From positions 1 to 20,197 of the forward strand of contig QPFY01000075.1 in the NCBI GenBank assembly GCA_003665825.1: DNA of 20,197 nt, in the 5' to 3' direction. Source of the DNA: Microbotryum silenes-acaulis (lineage: Eukaryota; Basidiomycota; Microbotryomycetes; Microbotryales; Microbotryaceae). Made by a program: the position numbers and the translations under genes. Shown here piece by piece: positions 7,439-20,197 of the stretch. The notes under the pieces were generated by a model that saw only the letters and a list, made by a program, of their open reading frames with translations, was not told where the DNA came from and ran no database searches. Every line of letters begins with the position of its first letter. The stretch's first letter is position 1.

Positions 7439-10400
7439 CCCCCCCCCACGCGAACGCGAGGTAGACTTGAGCCGTGGGTGCCGCGTCCGGAGGCCTAGAG
7501 CATAGCAATGTATACCAAAAATCTTGGGACCCAGCGCTTTGGTGAATAGGTCCGCAACCATGTCCGCTGTGCCAACGTGTGAGAGGGAGATATCGCCTCG
7601 GTTGACCATGTCGCGGACAAAATGCTCGCGGAGGCGTATGTGTCGAGTGCCGGAGGTGCGAACGGGGTCGTGAGCGACGGCGGCCGCGGCCTCGTTGTCG
7701 GTGAAGATGTGAGCTGCATCGATCGGGCGAACGTGGAGCTCGGAGAGGAGTTGCGTAAGGTAAATCGCTTCCTTACCAGCGTGCGACAAGGCGAGGTATT
7801 CGGCATCAGTGGTGGAATCCGCCACCCGAGTCTGACGCTTCGATGACCAAGAGACGGCGGAGCCGGCCAAGTAAAAGACGAAGCCCATTGTGGAGATGGA
7901 CGTGTCGACGCAGGCACCCCAGTTCGCATCGGAATACCCAACCACACCCGTAACTTTGGCTGGACCGCGGGCGTAGAGTAGCTCATCGCGGTACGTGGCG
8001 CGAAGGTAGCGAAGGACGTGTTTGACGGCAATCCAATGACGGCGGCCAGGGTTGTTGGCGAACCGGGACAAGTACGAGACGGCGAAGGCAATGTCGGGTC
8101 GAGTGCCAAGGGAAATGTACAGGAGGGAGCCAATGGCTTGTAGGTACCACGATCGAATGCGCTCCGTTCCTTGACCCGGAACTGCCGTGAGCGAGAGGCC
8201 GGGCGTCATTGGCACCGTAGCGCCGCGTGTCGTGGTGTCGAAGTGAAACCGGGCGAGCACGTCCATGATGTAGCGTTCCTGGGATAGGGCAATGGAGCCG
8301 TCGTCCAGGCGGCGGATTTGGATGCCGAGGATGTATTCCGCGGGGCCGAGTCGTTTGACGCCGTATCGTTGTTCGAGGCCGGAGATGACGCGTTCGATCT
8401 CGTCGAGGGCGGGGCTGACAATGAGGAGATCGTCGACATACAAGGCGATATAATGGGGCCGTTGCTGATCATCAATGTGAGAGTAAATGCAGTGATCAGT
8501 GCCCGTTGCCTTGTACCCGAGACTCCTGAGTGATGTGTCAATGTGGCGATTCCAGATGCGACCGGCCTGCTTGAGACCGTAGATTGAGCGCCGCAGGCGG
8601 AGAATCTTATCACTTGGGAAGTCGAAACCTCGTGGCGTCGTCATCCAGATATCGTGATCGAGCTCGCCGTGGAGGTAAGCCTTGTCGATGTCGGCCTGAT
8701 GAACGTGGTAACCATTGGCAGCGGCGAGGGCAAGGAGGCAGCGAATGGAGGAGAACCGGGCGACGGGTGCGAAAGTCTCCGAGAAGTCGATGCCGTCGCG
8801 TTGTCGGTTACCTTGCGCTACGAGACGTGCCTTGTGCCCCGTGACTTCGCCGCGTGCGTCGCGTTTGGTCTTCCAGACGAACTTGGAGGTGACGATAGTG
8901 GCGCCCGGTGGTACGGAGGATCGAGGCTCGATGGTGAACACCTTGAAGTCGTCGCGCATGGCGGTGAACTCGGCGGCGGCAGCCTGAGCCCAGATGTCGT
9001 GCTCGTCGCTGGACATTGCTTCGCGCCAGGTCTGAGGATCGCTAGTAATCGACTTGACGGGCTCGATGGCGTCGAGGGTGGGGTCGTCGTCGTCTGTGGC
9101 GATGAAGGCGCGGTGGTGGCGAGAGAGGAAATCGATCTCATCAGGGGAGTCGTCATCGGAGGGCTGTTCAGCGGGGGCAATGGCGGGTGCGGGCGTCACC
9201 AGGGTGTCGTCGTCGGATCGATGTACGTCCATCAGGTTGAGGCGAACCGCGGTGTTGGAGTTGAGGAGGTCAAGCGGGTCGTCCGAGTCATCGAGGGACG
9301 GTCCTCCGGCCGAGGACGTGGCGGGCGACGAAAGCGGGACAAGCGACGGGGACGGCGAGGGGCTGATATCTGTAGAATTAAGTAAGGATCCGCCAGTGTA
9401 CCCTGGGGCCACGTCAACGGCGCTCATGGCAGAATCATCAAGAGAGGATGAGACGTCCATGTGCGCCGACCTTACTAGTGGGGTCCTCGTCTTGACGGCG
9501 GGGGCGGGCGTGTCGGCGGGAATGACGAACTGGCGTTCGGTGTTGTCCACATCGACGGGCGTGTTGATTGGGAGGCCGGGGAAGTCGTCGTCGAGGAAGG
9601 TGGCATTTCGGCCAATCACAACCTTGTTGGTATAATGGTCGAAGAAACGGAAAGCCTTGGAGGCGAGGTCGTAACCGGTGAAGATCACGCGCGCGGCCTT
9701 GGGGTCGAGCTTGCTGCGAAGGTCCGGCGCGACCGTGAGCCAGGCCGCGCAGCCGAACGGGTGGAGGGCGGTGGTGGTGGTGCGTCGGCCGTTCCAAACG
9801 GATTCTGGAGTCTGTTTGGCCAAAGCTGAGTGTGAGCACCTGTTTTTGCAATAAACGAAGTACGCAGCCGCTTCATCCCAAAAGGTGGCCGGCAGATGGG
9901 AGTCAGCAAGGAGGGCGAGGATGCCCTCGACAATGGAGAGATTGACACGTTCGGCACGACCGTTTTGCTGAGGTGTGTAGGGGATAGAGTATTGACGACG
10001 AATGCCCCTGGACTTGCAGAACTCCGTGAATGCGTTCGATCGGTACTCCCCGCCGTTGTCAGTGCGAAGGGTTTTTAAACGCGCGTTCGTCTCTAACTCC
10101 ACTTCGGCGAGCCAAGTCTGGAAGGTCGGGAAGACGTCGCTTTTGTGATCGATCGCGTATGCCCAGAGTTTGCGAGAGTGGTCGTCAAGAAATGTGACAA
10201 GGTAGCGCTTCCCGGTCAAGGACGGAGTGGGGAACGAAAGGACATCGCTGTGCACGAGGCCGAGTCTCTCGGGGGAATGCGACTCAGAGTCGGGAAAAGG
10301 AAGACGGTGGCCTTTGGAACCAAGGCAAGCATTGCAAACAAACTCCTCTACGTCTTTGTCACTGTACCCGGCCCCAAACCCGTCCAGCAAACCTGCGGCG

Positions 10401-11914
10401 ATCATCTTCTGTATAGAGGATGGGGCAAGATGGCCGAGGCAGCGGTGAAGGGTAAGCAGGGGCACGGTAGACTCAGAACGCGAGAGAAGGGCAAGCTGCT
10501 GACACTTGGTGTGATCCGCGTCCAAAAGGTAGAGACCGTCGTTAACCCTGGTACCGTGAGCAATGGCCTGGCCGTCCTTGGCGATGTCGATGCCGTCGCT
10601 GGTGAAGGCGAGTCGAACGCGGTCGGTGTCGCAGAGGCGAGAAACAGAGAGGAGGTTGACGTGGAGGCCCGGCGTGTGCAGAACGCCACGCAGCGTGATC
10701 GGATGTCCGGTCTTGGCAACGAACGCTACGTCCCCCATACCAATGGCCGTGATACCGCCGGCGATGCCGCCGATCTTGGTGTGCGCCGTCTGGCGATAAG
10801 CCGTGAATAGAGAGCGATCGGCGACCATGTGTGCCGTGGCGCCCGAGTCGACTACAAAGGCGTCAGTCGGGAGTTGCCGGCGAGCGAACAGGCAGGAGGC
10901 GAAATAGCCGATGTTAGGCTGTTGAGCGGCGGGGAGAGACGTGTCGTCCTGGTTGTCGTCGCCGGTGTGTTTCTGTTCGCCCCGGTGCTTGCAGTCGAGG
11001 GCCCAGTGACCTTTCTTGTGGCAGCGGCGGCAGGGGCCGGCGGGCGGGTGTGTCGCCCGTGAGGTGCAGTCGCGCAGACGGTGGCCGGGGGCGCGGCAGG
11101 CGGGACAAGGGGAGGCGGTGGCGAGCATGGCCGAGTGCGATGACGAGAGTCCCGCCGAGCGAAGCTGGATGCGAATGCGATCCGTCAGCGTCGTGAGTTC
11201 CGGGAGGTCGCGTTGGTTGCGCTGCTCGTCCGTGAACGTGAGTCGGAAGCTGTCGAGGCAGGGTGGGACCATGGCGAGCACGTGAGTGGCGAGCACGTCG
11301 TTGAGCGAGGTTTTGGCGTCGCGGATTTCCTGCGCGATCGACATGTATTCACGGAGCCACGTGTCGTACGCCTCGACGGAGGCAGGCATCTTCCTGAAGT
11401 CCCAAAGGCGGGCGAACAACTCGAGGGTACGAGTGGCGTCGTCCGGTGCGAAACGAGCCTTGAGTGCGGCGAAGATGCGTGGTGCCGACAGGTCGTCGCT
11501 GGGGATGGTGTCGAGGGTGGCTGAGACGTCGGCTGAGTCGATCGAGCCAACGATGATTTCACGCGCGGCGTCGTCACGGGCGGCAAGCTGGTCGGCCGTC
11601 CACGTCGGGGGAATGACACCGTCAAGAACGTAACCACGGGCTTGATTTGGAAGCGCGAGACGGAGTTGACGTAACCAGTTTGTAAACGACTTAGGGCCGT
11701 CAAGGCGAGCGTGCTTGGGGAACACGACTTTTGATGCGGTGGCGGTGTTTGCCTGCGTGGCAGTGACGGGCGGGGAGGCGGCGGCGGCGGCAGGGGGCTG
11801 TGAGGCCTGTAGAGCGGCAAGCTGTGCCTGTAGCGTGGCGATTTGCACGCTGATCGAAGGGTCAGGGGAGCTGATGTCCCTGGGGGGCGAAGGCGGGGCG
11901 GGGGAGCTGTCCAT
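7196..11914 (-). CDS. Copia Gag-Pol polyprotein, 1572 aa (element 2)
   Basis: This intact ORF is colinear with that of element 1. The one residue difference I noticed is Asp989 (Asn in element 1), in the motif MRDDFKVF just before the RT core. Asp is also found in elements C and E, so it is probably ancestral. All catalytic signatures are present: two zinc knuckles, DSGAT protease, HHCC and DDE integrase, YVDD reverse transcriptase and RNase H. As in element 1, the C-terminal 80 residues are encoded by the 3' LTR. The product would form cytoplasmic virus-like particles, and integrase would carry cDNA to the nucleus (family knowledge). Confidence 0.96.
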   Translation of the reverse strand: MDSSPAPPSPPRDISSPDPSISVQIATLQAQLAALQASQPPAAAAASPPVTATQANTATASKVVFPKHARLDGPKSFTNWLRQLRLALPNQARGYVLDGVIPPTWTADQLAARDDAAREIIVGSIDSADVSATLDTIPSDDLSAPRIFAALKARFAPDDATRTLELFARLWDFRKMPASVEAYDTWLREYMSIAQEIRDAKTSLNDVLATHVLAMVPPCLDSFRLTFTDEQRNQRDLPELTTLTDRIRIQLRSAGLSSSHSAMLATASPCPACRAPGHRLRDCTSRATHPPAGPCRRCHKKGHWALDCKHRGEQKHTGDDNQDDTSLPAAQQPNIGYFASCLFARRQLPTDAFVVDSGATAHMVADRSLFTAYRQTAHTKIGGIAGGITAIGMGDVAFVAKTGHPITLRGVLHTPGLHVNLLSVSRLCDTDRVRLAFTSDGIDIAKDGQAIAHGTRVNDGLYLLDADHTKCQQLALLSRSESTVPLLTLHRCLGHLAPSSIQKMIAAGLLDGFGAGYSDKDVEEFVCNACLGSKGHRLPFPDSESHSPERLGLVHSDVLSFPTPSLTGKRYLVTFLDDHSRKLWAYAIDHKSDVFPTFQTWLAEVELETNARLKTLRTDNGGEYRSNAFTEFCKSRGIRRQYSIPYTPQQNGRAERVNLSIVEGILALLADSHLPATFWDEAAAYFVYCKNRCSHSALAKQTPESVWNGRRTTTTALHPFGCAAWLTVAPDLRSKLDPKAARVIFTGYDLASKAFRFFDHYTNKVVIGRNATFLDDDFPGLPINTPVDVDNTERQFVIPADTPAPAVKTRTPLVRSAHMDVSSSLDDSAMSAVDVAPGYTGGSLLNSTDISPSPSPSLVPLSSPATSSAGGPSLDDSDDPLDLLNSNTAVRLNLMDVHRSDDDTLVTPAPAIAPAEQPSDDDSPDEIDFLSRHHRAFIATDDDDPTLDAIEPVKSITSDPQTWREAMSSDEHDIWAQAAAAEFTAMRDDFKVFTIEPRSSVPPGATIVTSKFVWKTKRDARGEVTGHKARLVAQGNRQRDGIDFSETFAPVARFSSIRCLLALAAANGYHVHQADIDKAYLHGELDHDIWMTTPRGFDFPSDKILRLRRSIYGLKQAGRIWNRHIDTSLRSLGYKATGTDHCIYSHIDDQQRPHYIALYVDDLLIVSPALDEIERVISGLEQRYGVKRLGPAEYILGIQIRRLDDGSIALSQERYIMDVLARFHFDTTTRGATVPMTPGLSLTAVPGQGTERIRSWYLQAIGSLLYISLGTRPDIAFAVSYLSRFANNPGRRHWIAVKHVLRYLRATYRDELLYARGPAKVTGVVGYSDANWGACVDTSISTMGFVFYLAGSAVSWSSKRQTRVADSTTDAEYLALSHAGKEAIYLTQLLSELHVRPIDAAHIFTDNEAAAAVAHDPVRTSGTRHIRLREHFVRDMVNRGDISLSHVGTADMVADLFTKALGPKIFGIHCYALGLRTRHPRLKSTSRSRGGGCEESTLRSGQDLGARSEPGASAQDLGARSEPGASAQDLGARSEPGTLAQPRGSLAEDLGRAAPLLLDSYSSLLAITTSLT
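7439..7447 (-). promoter_or_regulatory. Polypurine tract of element 2 (nine G)
   Basis: Nine G (sense) directly before the 3' LTR, the same length as in element 1. Confidence 0.85.
9370..9475 (-). other. Candidate retained intron in the linker (element 2)
   Basis: Same 106-nt GTAAGG...CTACAG block as in element 1 at the corresponding place, with no difference seen. Confidence 0.4.
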
Positions 11915-11983
11915 GCTGCGATGGTGCGATGGGCTGGGGCGGCTCGAGTGGCTGGGCTCGAGGGAAAAATTTCAAGCGGCGGG

Positions 11984-12008
11984 GCTGGTAGCTCGTGGGC
12001 TTATAACC
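11984..12008 (-). promoter_or_regulatory. Primer-binding site of element 2 (half-tRNA type)
   Basis: Same sequence and zero-spacer position as in element 1: GGTTATAAGCCCACGAGC directly follows the 5' LTR in element sense. Confidence 0.75.
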
Positions 12009-12337
12009 TATTCGATCAACTCTACTACGTCAGCGATGTAGTTATAGCCAAGAGTGATCAATATCATTTCAACATACCTATTCGATCAACTCTACTACGT
12101 CAGCGATGTAGTTATAGCCAAGAGTGATGAATAGGAATCTAACAGTAAGGGAGCCGCGCGCCCCAAGTCCTCAGCCAGCGAGCCTCGGGGCTGAGCCAAT
12201 GTGCCAGGCTCGCTGCGCGCGCCTAAGTCCTGGGCCGATGCGCCCGGCTCGCTCCGCGCGCCTAAGTCCTGGGCCGATGCGCCCGGCTCGCTCCGCGCGC
12301 CTAAGTCCTGACCCGAGCGGAGAGTGGATTCCTCACA
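12009..12337 (-). repeat. Element 2 5' LTR (329 bp)
   Basis: Matches the 3' LTR at 7110-7438, including C at 12059. The outer end is flanked by CTTGC (12338-12342). Confidence 0.95.
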
Positions 12338-12342
12338 CTTGC
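12338..12342. repeat. Right TSD of element 2 (CTTGC)
   Basis: Partner of 7105-7109. Element C integrase coding resumes here. Confidence 0.95.
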
Positions 12343-12781
12343 CCTCCTTGCTGACTCCCATCTGCCGGCCACCTTTTGGGATGAAGCGGCTGCATACTTC
12401 GTTTATTGCAAAAACAGGTGCTCACACTCAGCTTTGGCCAAACAGACTCCAGAATCCGTTTGGAACGGCCAACGCACCACCGCCACCGCCCTCCACCCGT
12501 TCGGCTGCGCGGCCTGGCTCACGGTCGCGCCGAACCTTCGCAGCAAGCTCGACCCCAAGGCCGCGCGCGTGATCTTCACCGGTTACGACCTCGCCTCCAA
12601 GGCTTTCCGTTTCTTCGACCATTCTACCAACAAGGTTGTGATTGGCCGAAATGCCACCTTCCTCGACGACGACTTCCCCGGTCTACCAATCAACACGCCC
12701 GTCGATGCGGACGACACCGAACGCCAGTTCGTCATTCCCGCCGACACGCCCGCCCCAGCCGTCAAGACGAGGACCCCACTA

Positions 12782-12887
12782 GTAAGGTCGGCGCACATGG
12801 ACGTCTCATCCTCTCTTGATGATTCTGCCATGAGCGCCGTTGACGTGGCCCCAGGGTACACTGGCGGATCCTTACTTAATTCTACAG
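12782..12887 (+). other. Candidate retained intron in the linker (element C)
   Basis: The 106-nt block starts GTAAGG and ends CTACAG with CTTAC near the 3' end, the same length and limits as in elements 1, 2 and E, although C differs by many substitutions in the adjoining linker. Confidence 0.4.
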
Positions 12888-13884
12888 ATACCAGCCCCTC
12901 GCCGTCCCCGTCGCTTGCCCCGCTTTCGTCGCCCGCCACATCCTCGGCCGGGGGACCGTCCCTCGATGACTCGGACGACCCGCTTGACCTCCTCAACTCC
13001 AACACCGCGGTTCGCCTCAACCTGATGGACGTACATCAATCCGACGACGACACCCTGGTGACGCCCGCACCCGCCATGGCCCCCGCTGAACAGCCCTCCG
13101 ATGACGACTCCCCTGATGAGATCGATTTCCTCTCTCGCCACCACCGCGCCTTCATCGCCGCAGAAGACGACAACCCCGCCCTCGAAGCCATCGAGCCCAT
13201 CAAATCGATCACTAGCGACCCTCAGACCTGGCGTGAAGCAATGTCCAGCGACGAGCACGACATCTGGGCTCAGGCTGCCGCCGCCGAGTTCACCGCCATG
13301 CGCGACGACTTCAAGGTGTTCACCATCGAGCCTCGATCCTCCGTACCGCCGGGCGCCACTATCGTCACCTCCAAATTCGTCTGGAAGACCAAGCGCGATG
13401 CACGCGGTGACGTCACAGGGCGGAAGGCACGCCTTGTAGCGCAAGGTAACCGCCAACGCGACGGCATCGATTTCTCGGAGACTTTCGCACCCGTTGCCCG
13501 TTTCTCCTCCATTCGCTGCCTCCTTGCCCTCGCCGCTGCCAACGGTTACCACGTTCATCAGGCCGACATCGACAAGGCTTACCTCCACGGCGAGCTCGAT
13601 CACGATATCTGGATGACAACGCCACGAGGTTTCGACTTCCCGAGCGATAAGGTTCTCCGCCTGCGGCGCTCAATCTACGGTCTCAAGCAGGCCGGTCGCA
13701 TCTGGAATCGCCACATTGACACATCACTCAGGAGTCTCGGGTACAAGGCAACGGGCACTGATCACTGCATTTACTCTCACATTGATGATCAGCAACGGCC
13801 CCATTATATCGCCTTGTATGTCGACGATCTCCTCATTGTCAGCCCCGCCCTCGATGAGATCGAACGCGTCATCTCCGGCCTTGA

Positions 13885-14757
<873 letters not shown>

Positions 14758-14807
14758 TAGGCCTCCGGACGCGGCACCCACGGCTCAAGTCTACCTCGCG
14801 TTCGCGT

Positions 14808-14815
14808 GGGGGGGG
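14808..14815 (+). promoter_or_regulatory. Polypurine tract of element C (eight G)
   Basis: Eight G directly before the TGTGAGG LTR start, one fewer than in elements 1 and 2. Confidence 0.8.
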
Positions 14816-15170
14816 TGTGAGGAATCCACTCTCCGCTCGGGTCAGGACTTAGGCGCGCGGAGCGAGCCGGGCGCATCGGCTCAGGACTTAGGCGCGCGGA
14901 GCGAGCCGGGCACATCGGCCCAGGACTTGGGCGCGCGGAGCGAGCCTGGGACTTAGGCGCGCGCAGCGAGCCTGGCACATTGGCTCAGCCCCGAGGCTCC
15001 CTGGCTGAGGACTTGGGGCGCGCGGCTCCCTTACTGTTAGCTTCCTATTCATCACTCTTGGCTATAACTACATCGCTGACGTAGTAGAGTTGATCGAATA
15101 GGTATGTTGAAATGATATTCATCACTCTTGGCTATAACTACATCGCTGACGTAGTAGAGTTGATCGAATA
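14816..15170 (+). repeat. Element C 3' LTR (355 bp)
   Basis: Starts TGTGAGG and ends GAATA. It is 26 bp longer than the LTRs of elements 1 and 2 because it holds an additional truncated copy of the 39-bp tandem unit (around 14923-14958). The two 55-bp palindromic units lie at 15046-15100 and 15116-15170. Directly beyond is element D gag in the opposite orientation. Confidence 0.92.
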
Positions 15171-16001
15171 CTTTTGTCCTCGGGAAGTTGCGCCGGTGGA
15201 AGCCTTGCGGGCACGAAAAGCGGCGGCCCAGGCGGTGTCGGGGCAATCCTTGAGCCAGTGCATCTTGCGACATGTTGGGTTGGGACAGGGTCCGTGAGGC
15301 GCGCGTTGTTGGGTGGTGGCGACGGCGACAGCAGGTGATTCGACCGGGCGAGCCTTGATCTCTCGATAGATACGGTCGAGGATATCGGCTGCGGGGGGTA
15401 AGGTACCGGACGTGCCTTGAGAATTTACAAAGGTTGTGCGCCATGCGGAGAGAGATGACGGCATCCGGGCAAGTAAGTGCGACGCGAGGAGGGAATCCGT
15501 GGTGACGTCGGAGTCGGCCAGAAGGCGAGAATCGTTCTCAAAAACGGTCGCGAAACTGGAGGAAGGCGTCGGGGGTGTCGGGCATGGGCTCGGGACTGAA
15601 GAGTCGAGCAACAACTGGGAGGAGGTCGACAGCCGAGACGGCGCCATATCGCATGCGGAGAGCCATCCAAATCTTGTGACCACTGTGGGCGTCGCTGAAG
15701 TAACGAGAGAGGCCAGGGAGAACCGTCCGGGGGTCGACAGCAGCGCAGATGGATGCGCGAGCGTAGTGGTCCATAGTGGTACATAGGACGGGGCCAAGAC
15801 GGATGGGGTACGCCGGACTTGAGGTATTCGAGGACGTCGGATGGCAGGCGGGAGCACAGCGTAAGACCCCAGTCCGGGTAGCCGTTGGCGTCGCGGAGGA
15901 GATCGGAGGCAGCGAAGGCTGCAACCTGCGTGGGCGGACGAGGTGGGGGAACCGCGAGCGTTGTGGCGGGCCGACGGACTTAGAAGCTCGGGCGCAGACA
16001 T
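15171..16001 (-). pseudogene. Element D gag fragment with frameshifts
   Basis: The likely start is the ATG at 16001 (MSAPELLSP), 115 nt from the LTR. An upstream in-frame extension would need a non-ATG start. Gag-like text is spread over three frames: after about 25 codons the reading moves to NGYPDWGLTLCSRL, then near 15790 (a C4 run) to a frame with DHYARASICAAVDP, then at a T5 run (15537-15541) to ENDSRLLADSDV. Each step equals one extra base. Near the end is a zinc-knuckle-like motif CPNPTCRKMHWLKDC (15243-15287) with spacing CX4CX3HX4C instead of the usual CX2CX4HX4C. Coding stops at the element C junction. Assignment as copia gag rests on position, the tryptophan/proline pattern and the knuckle. 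Confidence 0.7.
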
Positions 16002-16089
16002 GCTGAGTCGTGCGAAGCGCCGGGCGAGGCTGAGCCGTGCGAAGCGCGAAAAAAATTCAACAGGCAAAGGCGGGCACGAAGGTGGCCGC

Positions 16090-16116
16090 GCTGGTAGGTC
16101 GTATGGGCTTATAACC
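16090..16116 (-). promoter_or_regulatory. Primer-binding site of element D (half-tRNA type)
   Basis: GGTTATAAGCCCATACGACC (sense) follows the LTR end CACA directly. The complement ends ATGGGCTTATAACC, again with T at the position corresponding to anticodon base 34. Relative to family I it has two extra bases between the D-arm-like and anticodon-stem-like parts. Confidence 0.7.
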
Positions 16117-20148
<4,032 letters not shown>

Positions 20149-20197
20149 TATGAGATGATCACCACTACTGTCAGGAGAGGTTGAGAGTCGAACAGAA
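20149..20197 (-). repeat. Element E 5' LTR, inner end only
   Basis: This is 49 bp of LTR, recognised by its position next to the PBS. In sense it ends GATCATCTCATA, again ...TA rather than ...CA. The rest is beyond the window. Confidence 0.7.

Larger units (their letters stand above)
7110..12337 (-). mobile_element. Element 2: complete family I Ty1/copia retrotransposon
   Basis: This 5228-bp element has the same layout as element 1: LTRs 7110-7438 and 12009-12337, PBS, one gag-pol ORF and PPT. Its TSD is CTTGC, different from that of element 1, so it arose by its own integration and not by duplication of the element 1 locus. Both LTRs share a base (C at 7160 and 12059) that both element 1 LTRs lack, as expected when LTRs are copied from one template during reverse transcription. 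It lies antisense inside the integrase of element C. Confidence 0.95.

Noticed and set aside
1073..12337. Elements 1 and 2 as one segmental duplication
   Set aside because: Each has its own TSD and sits at a different site of element C, and LTR-specific base sharing shows independent reverse transcription.
15138..16067. D gag start upstream of 16001
   Set aside because: The upstream in-frame start near 16067 is TTG, not ATG. The first ATG in that frame that gives gag-like text is at 16001.

Overview
The window appears to be eukaryotic, most likely from a fungus, and a GC-rich basidiomycete-like genome is my best guess. It contains no host gene that I can recognise. It is a stack of nested Ty1/copia-type LTR retrotransposons (Pseudoviridae-like). 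The evidence is a Gag-protease-integrase-reverse transcriptase-RNase H order in single long ORFs, LTRs with polypurine tracts, 5-bp target-site duplications, and primer-binding sites that match the 5' half of a tRNA rather than its 3' end. The taxonomic assignment is inference.

The nesting can be read from the junctions. The oldest element, E (minus strand, 16601-20197, 5' part only), was interrupted in its reverse transcriptase by element D (minus strand, 15171-16600, 5' part only). D was interrupted in gag by element C (plus strand; visible pieces 651-1072, 6301-7109 and 12338-15170). C was then hit three times by members of its own family. Element A (plus strand, only its 3' end at 1-650) lies in the gag part. 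Element 1 (minus strand, 1073-6300) lies just after the protease motif. Element 2 (minus strand, 7110-12337) lies in the integrase. A, C, 1 and 2 are one family ('family I'). E is a related family with a divergent sequence. D is a different family with a different gag and LTR.

Elements 1 and 2 are complete and look recently active. Each is 5228 bp, with identical 329-bp LTRs, its own TSD (TTCGT and CTTGC) and an uninterrupted 1572-codon polyprotein. C, A, D and E carry single-base frameshifts, many of them in short homopolymers.

The most notable points beyond ordinary annotation are four. (1) A 106-nt block between integrase and RT has GT...AG ends and a branch-like site, and is about 97% identical at DNA level between family I and the otherwise diverged element E. 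It may be a regulated intron, and its removal would end the protein shortly after integrase with an Arg-rich tail. (2) The polyprotein ORF of elements 1 and 2 reads through the polypurine tract and 80 codons into the 3' LTR, where 39-nt LTR tandem repeats encode in-frame 13-residue repeats. A 9-G versus 8-G tract decides whether this tail exists. (3) Half-tRNA primer sites differ from the usual initiator-tRNA sequence at the anticodon wobble position. (4) Each family I LTR ends in two copies of a 55-bp imperfect palindrome.
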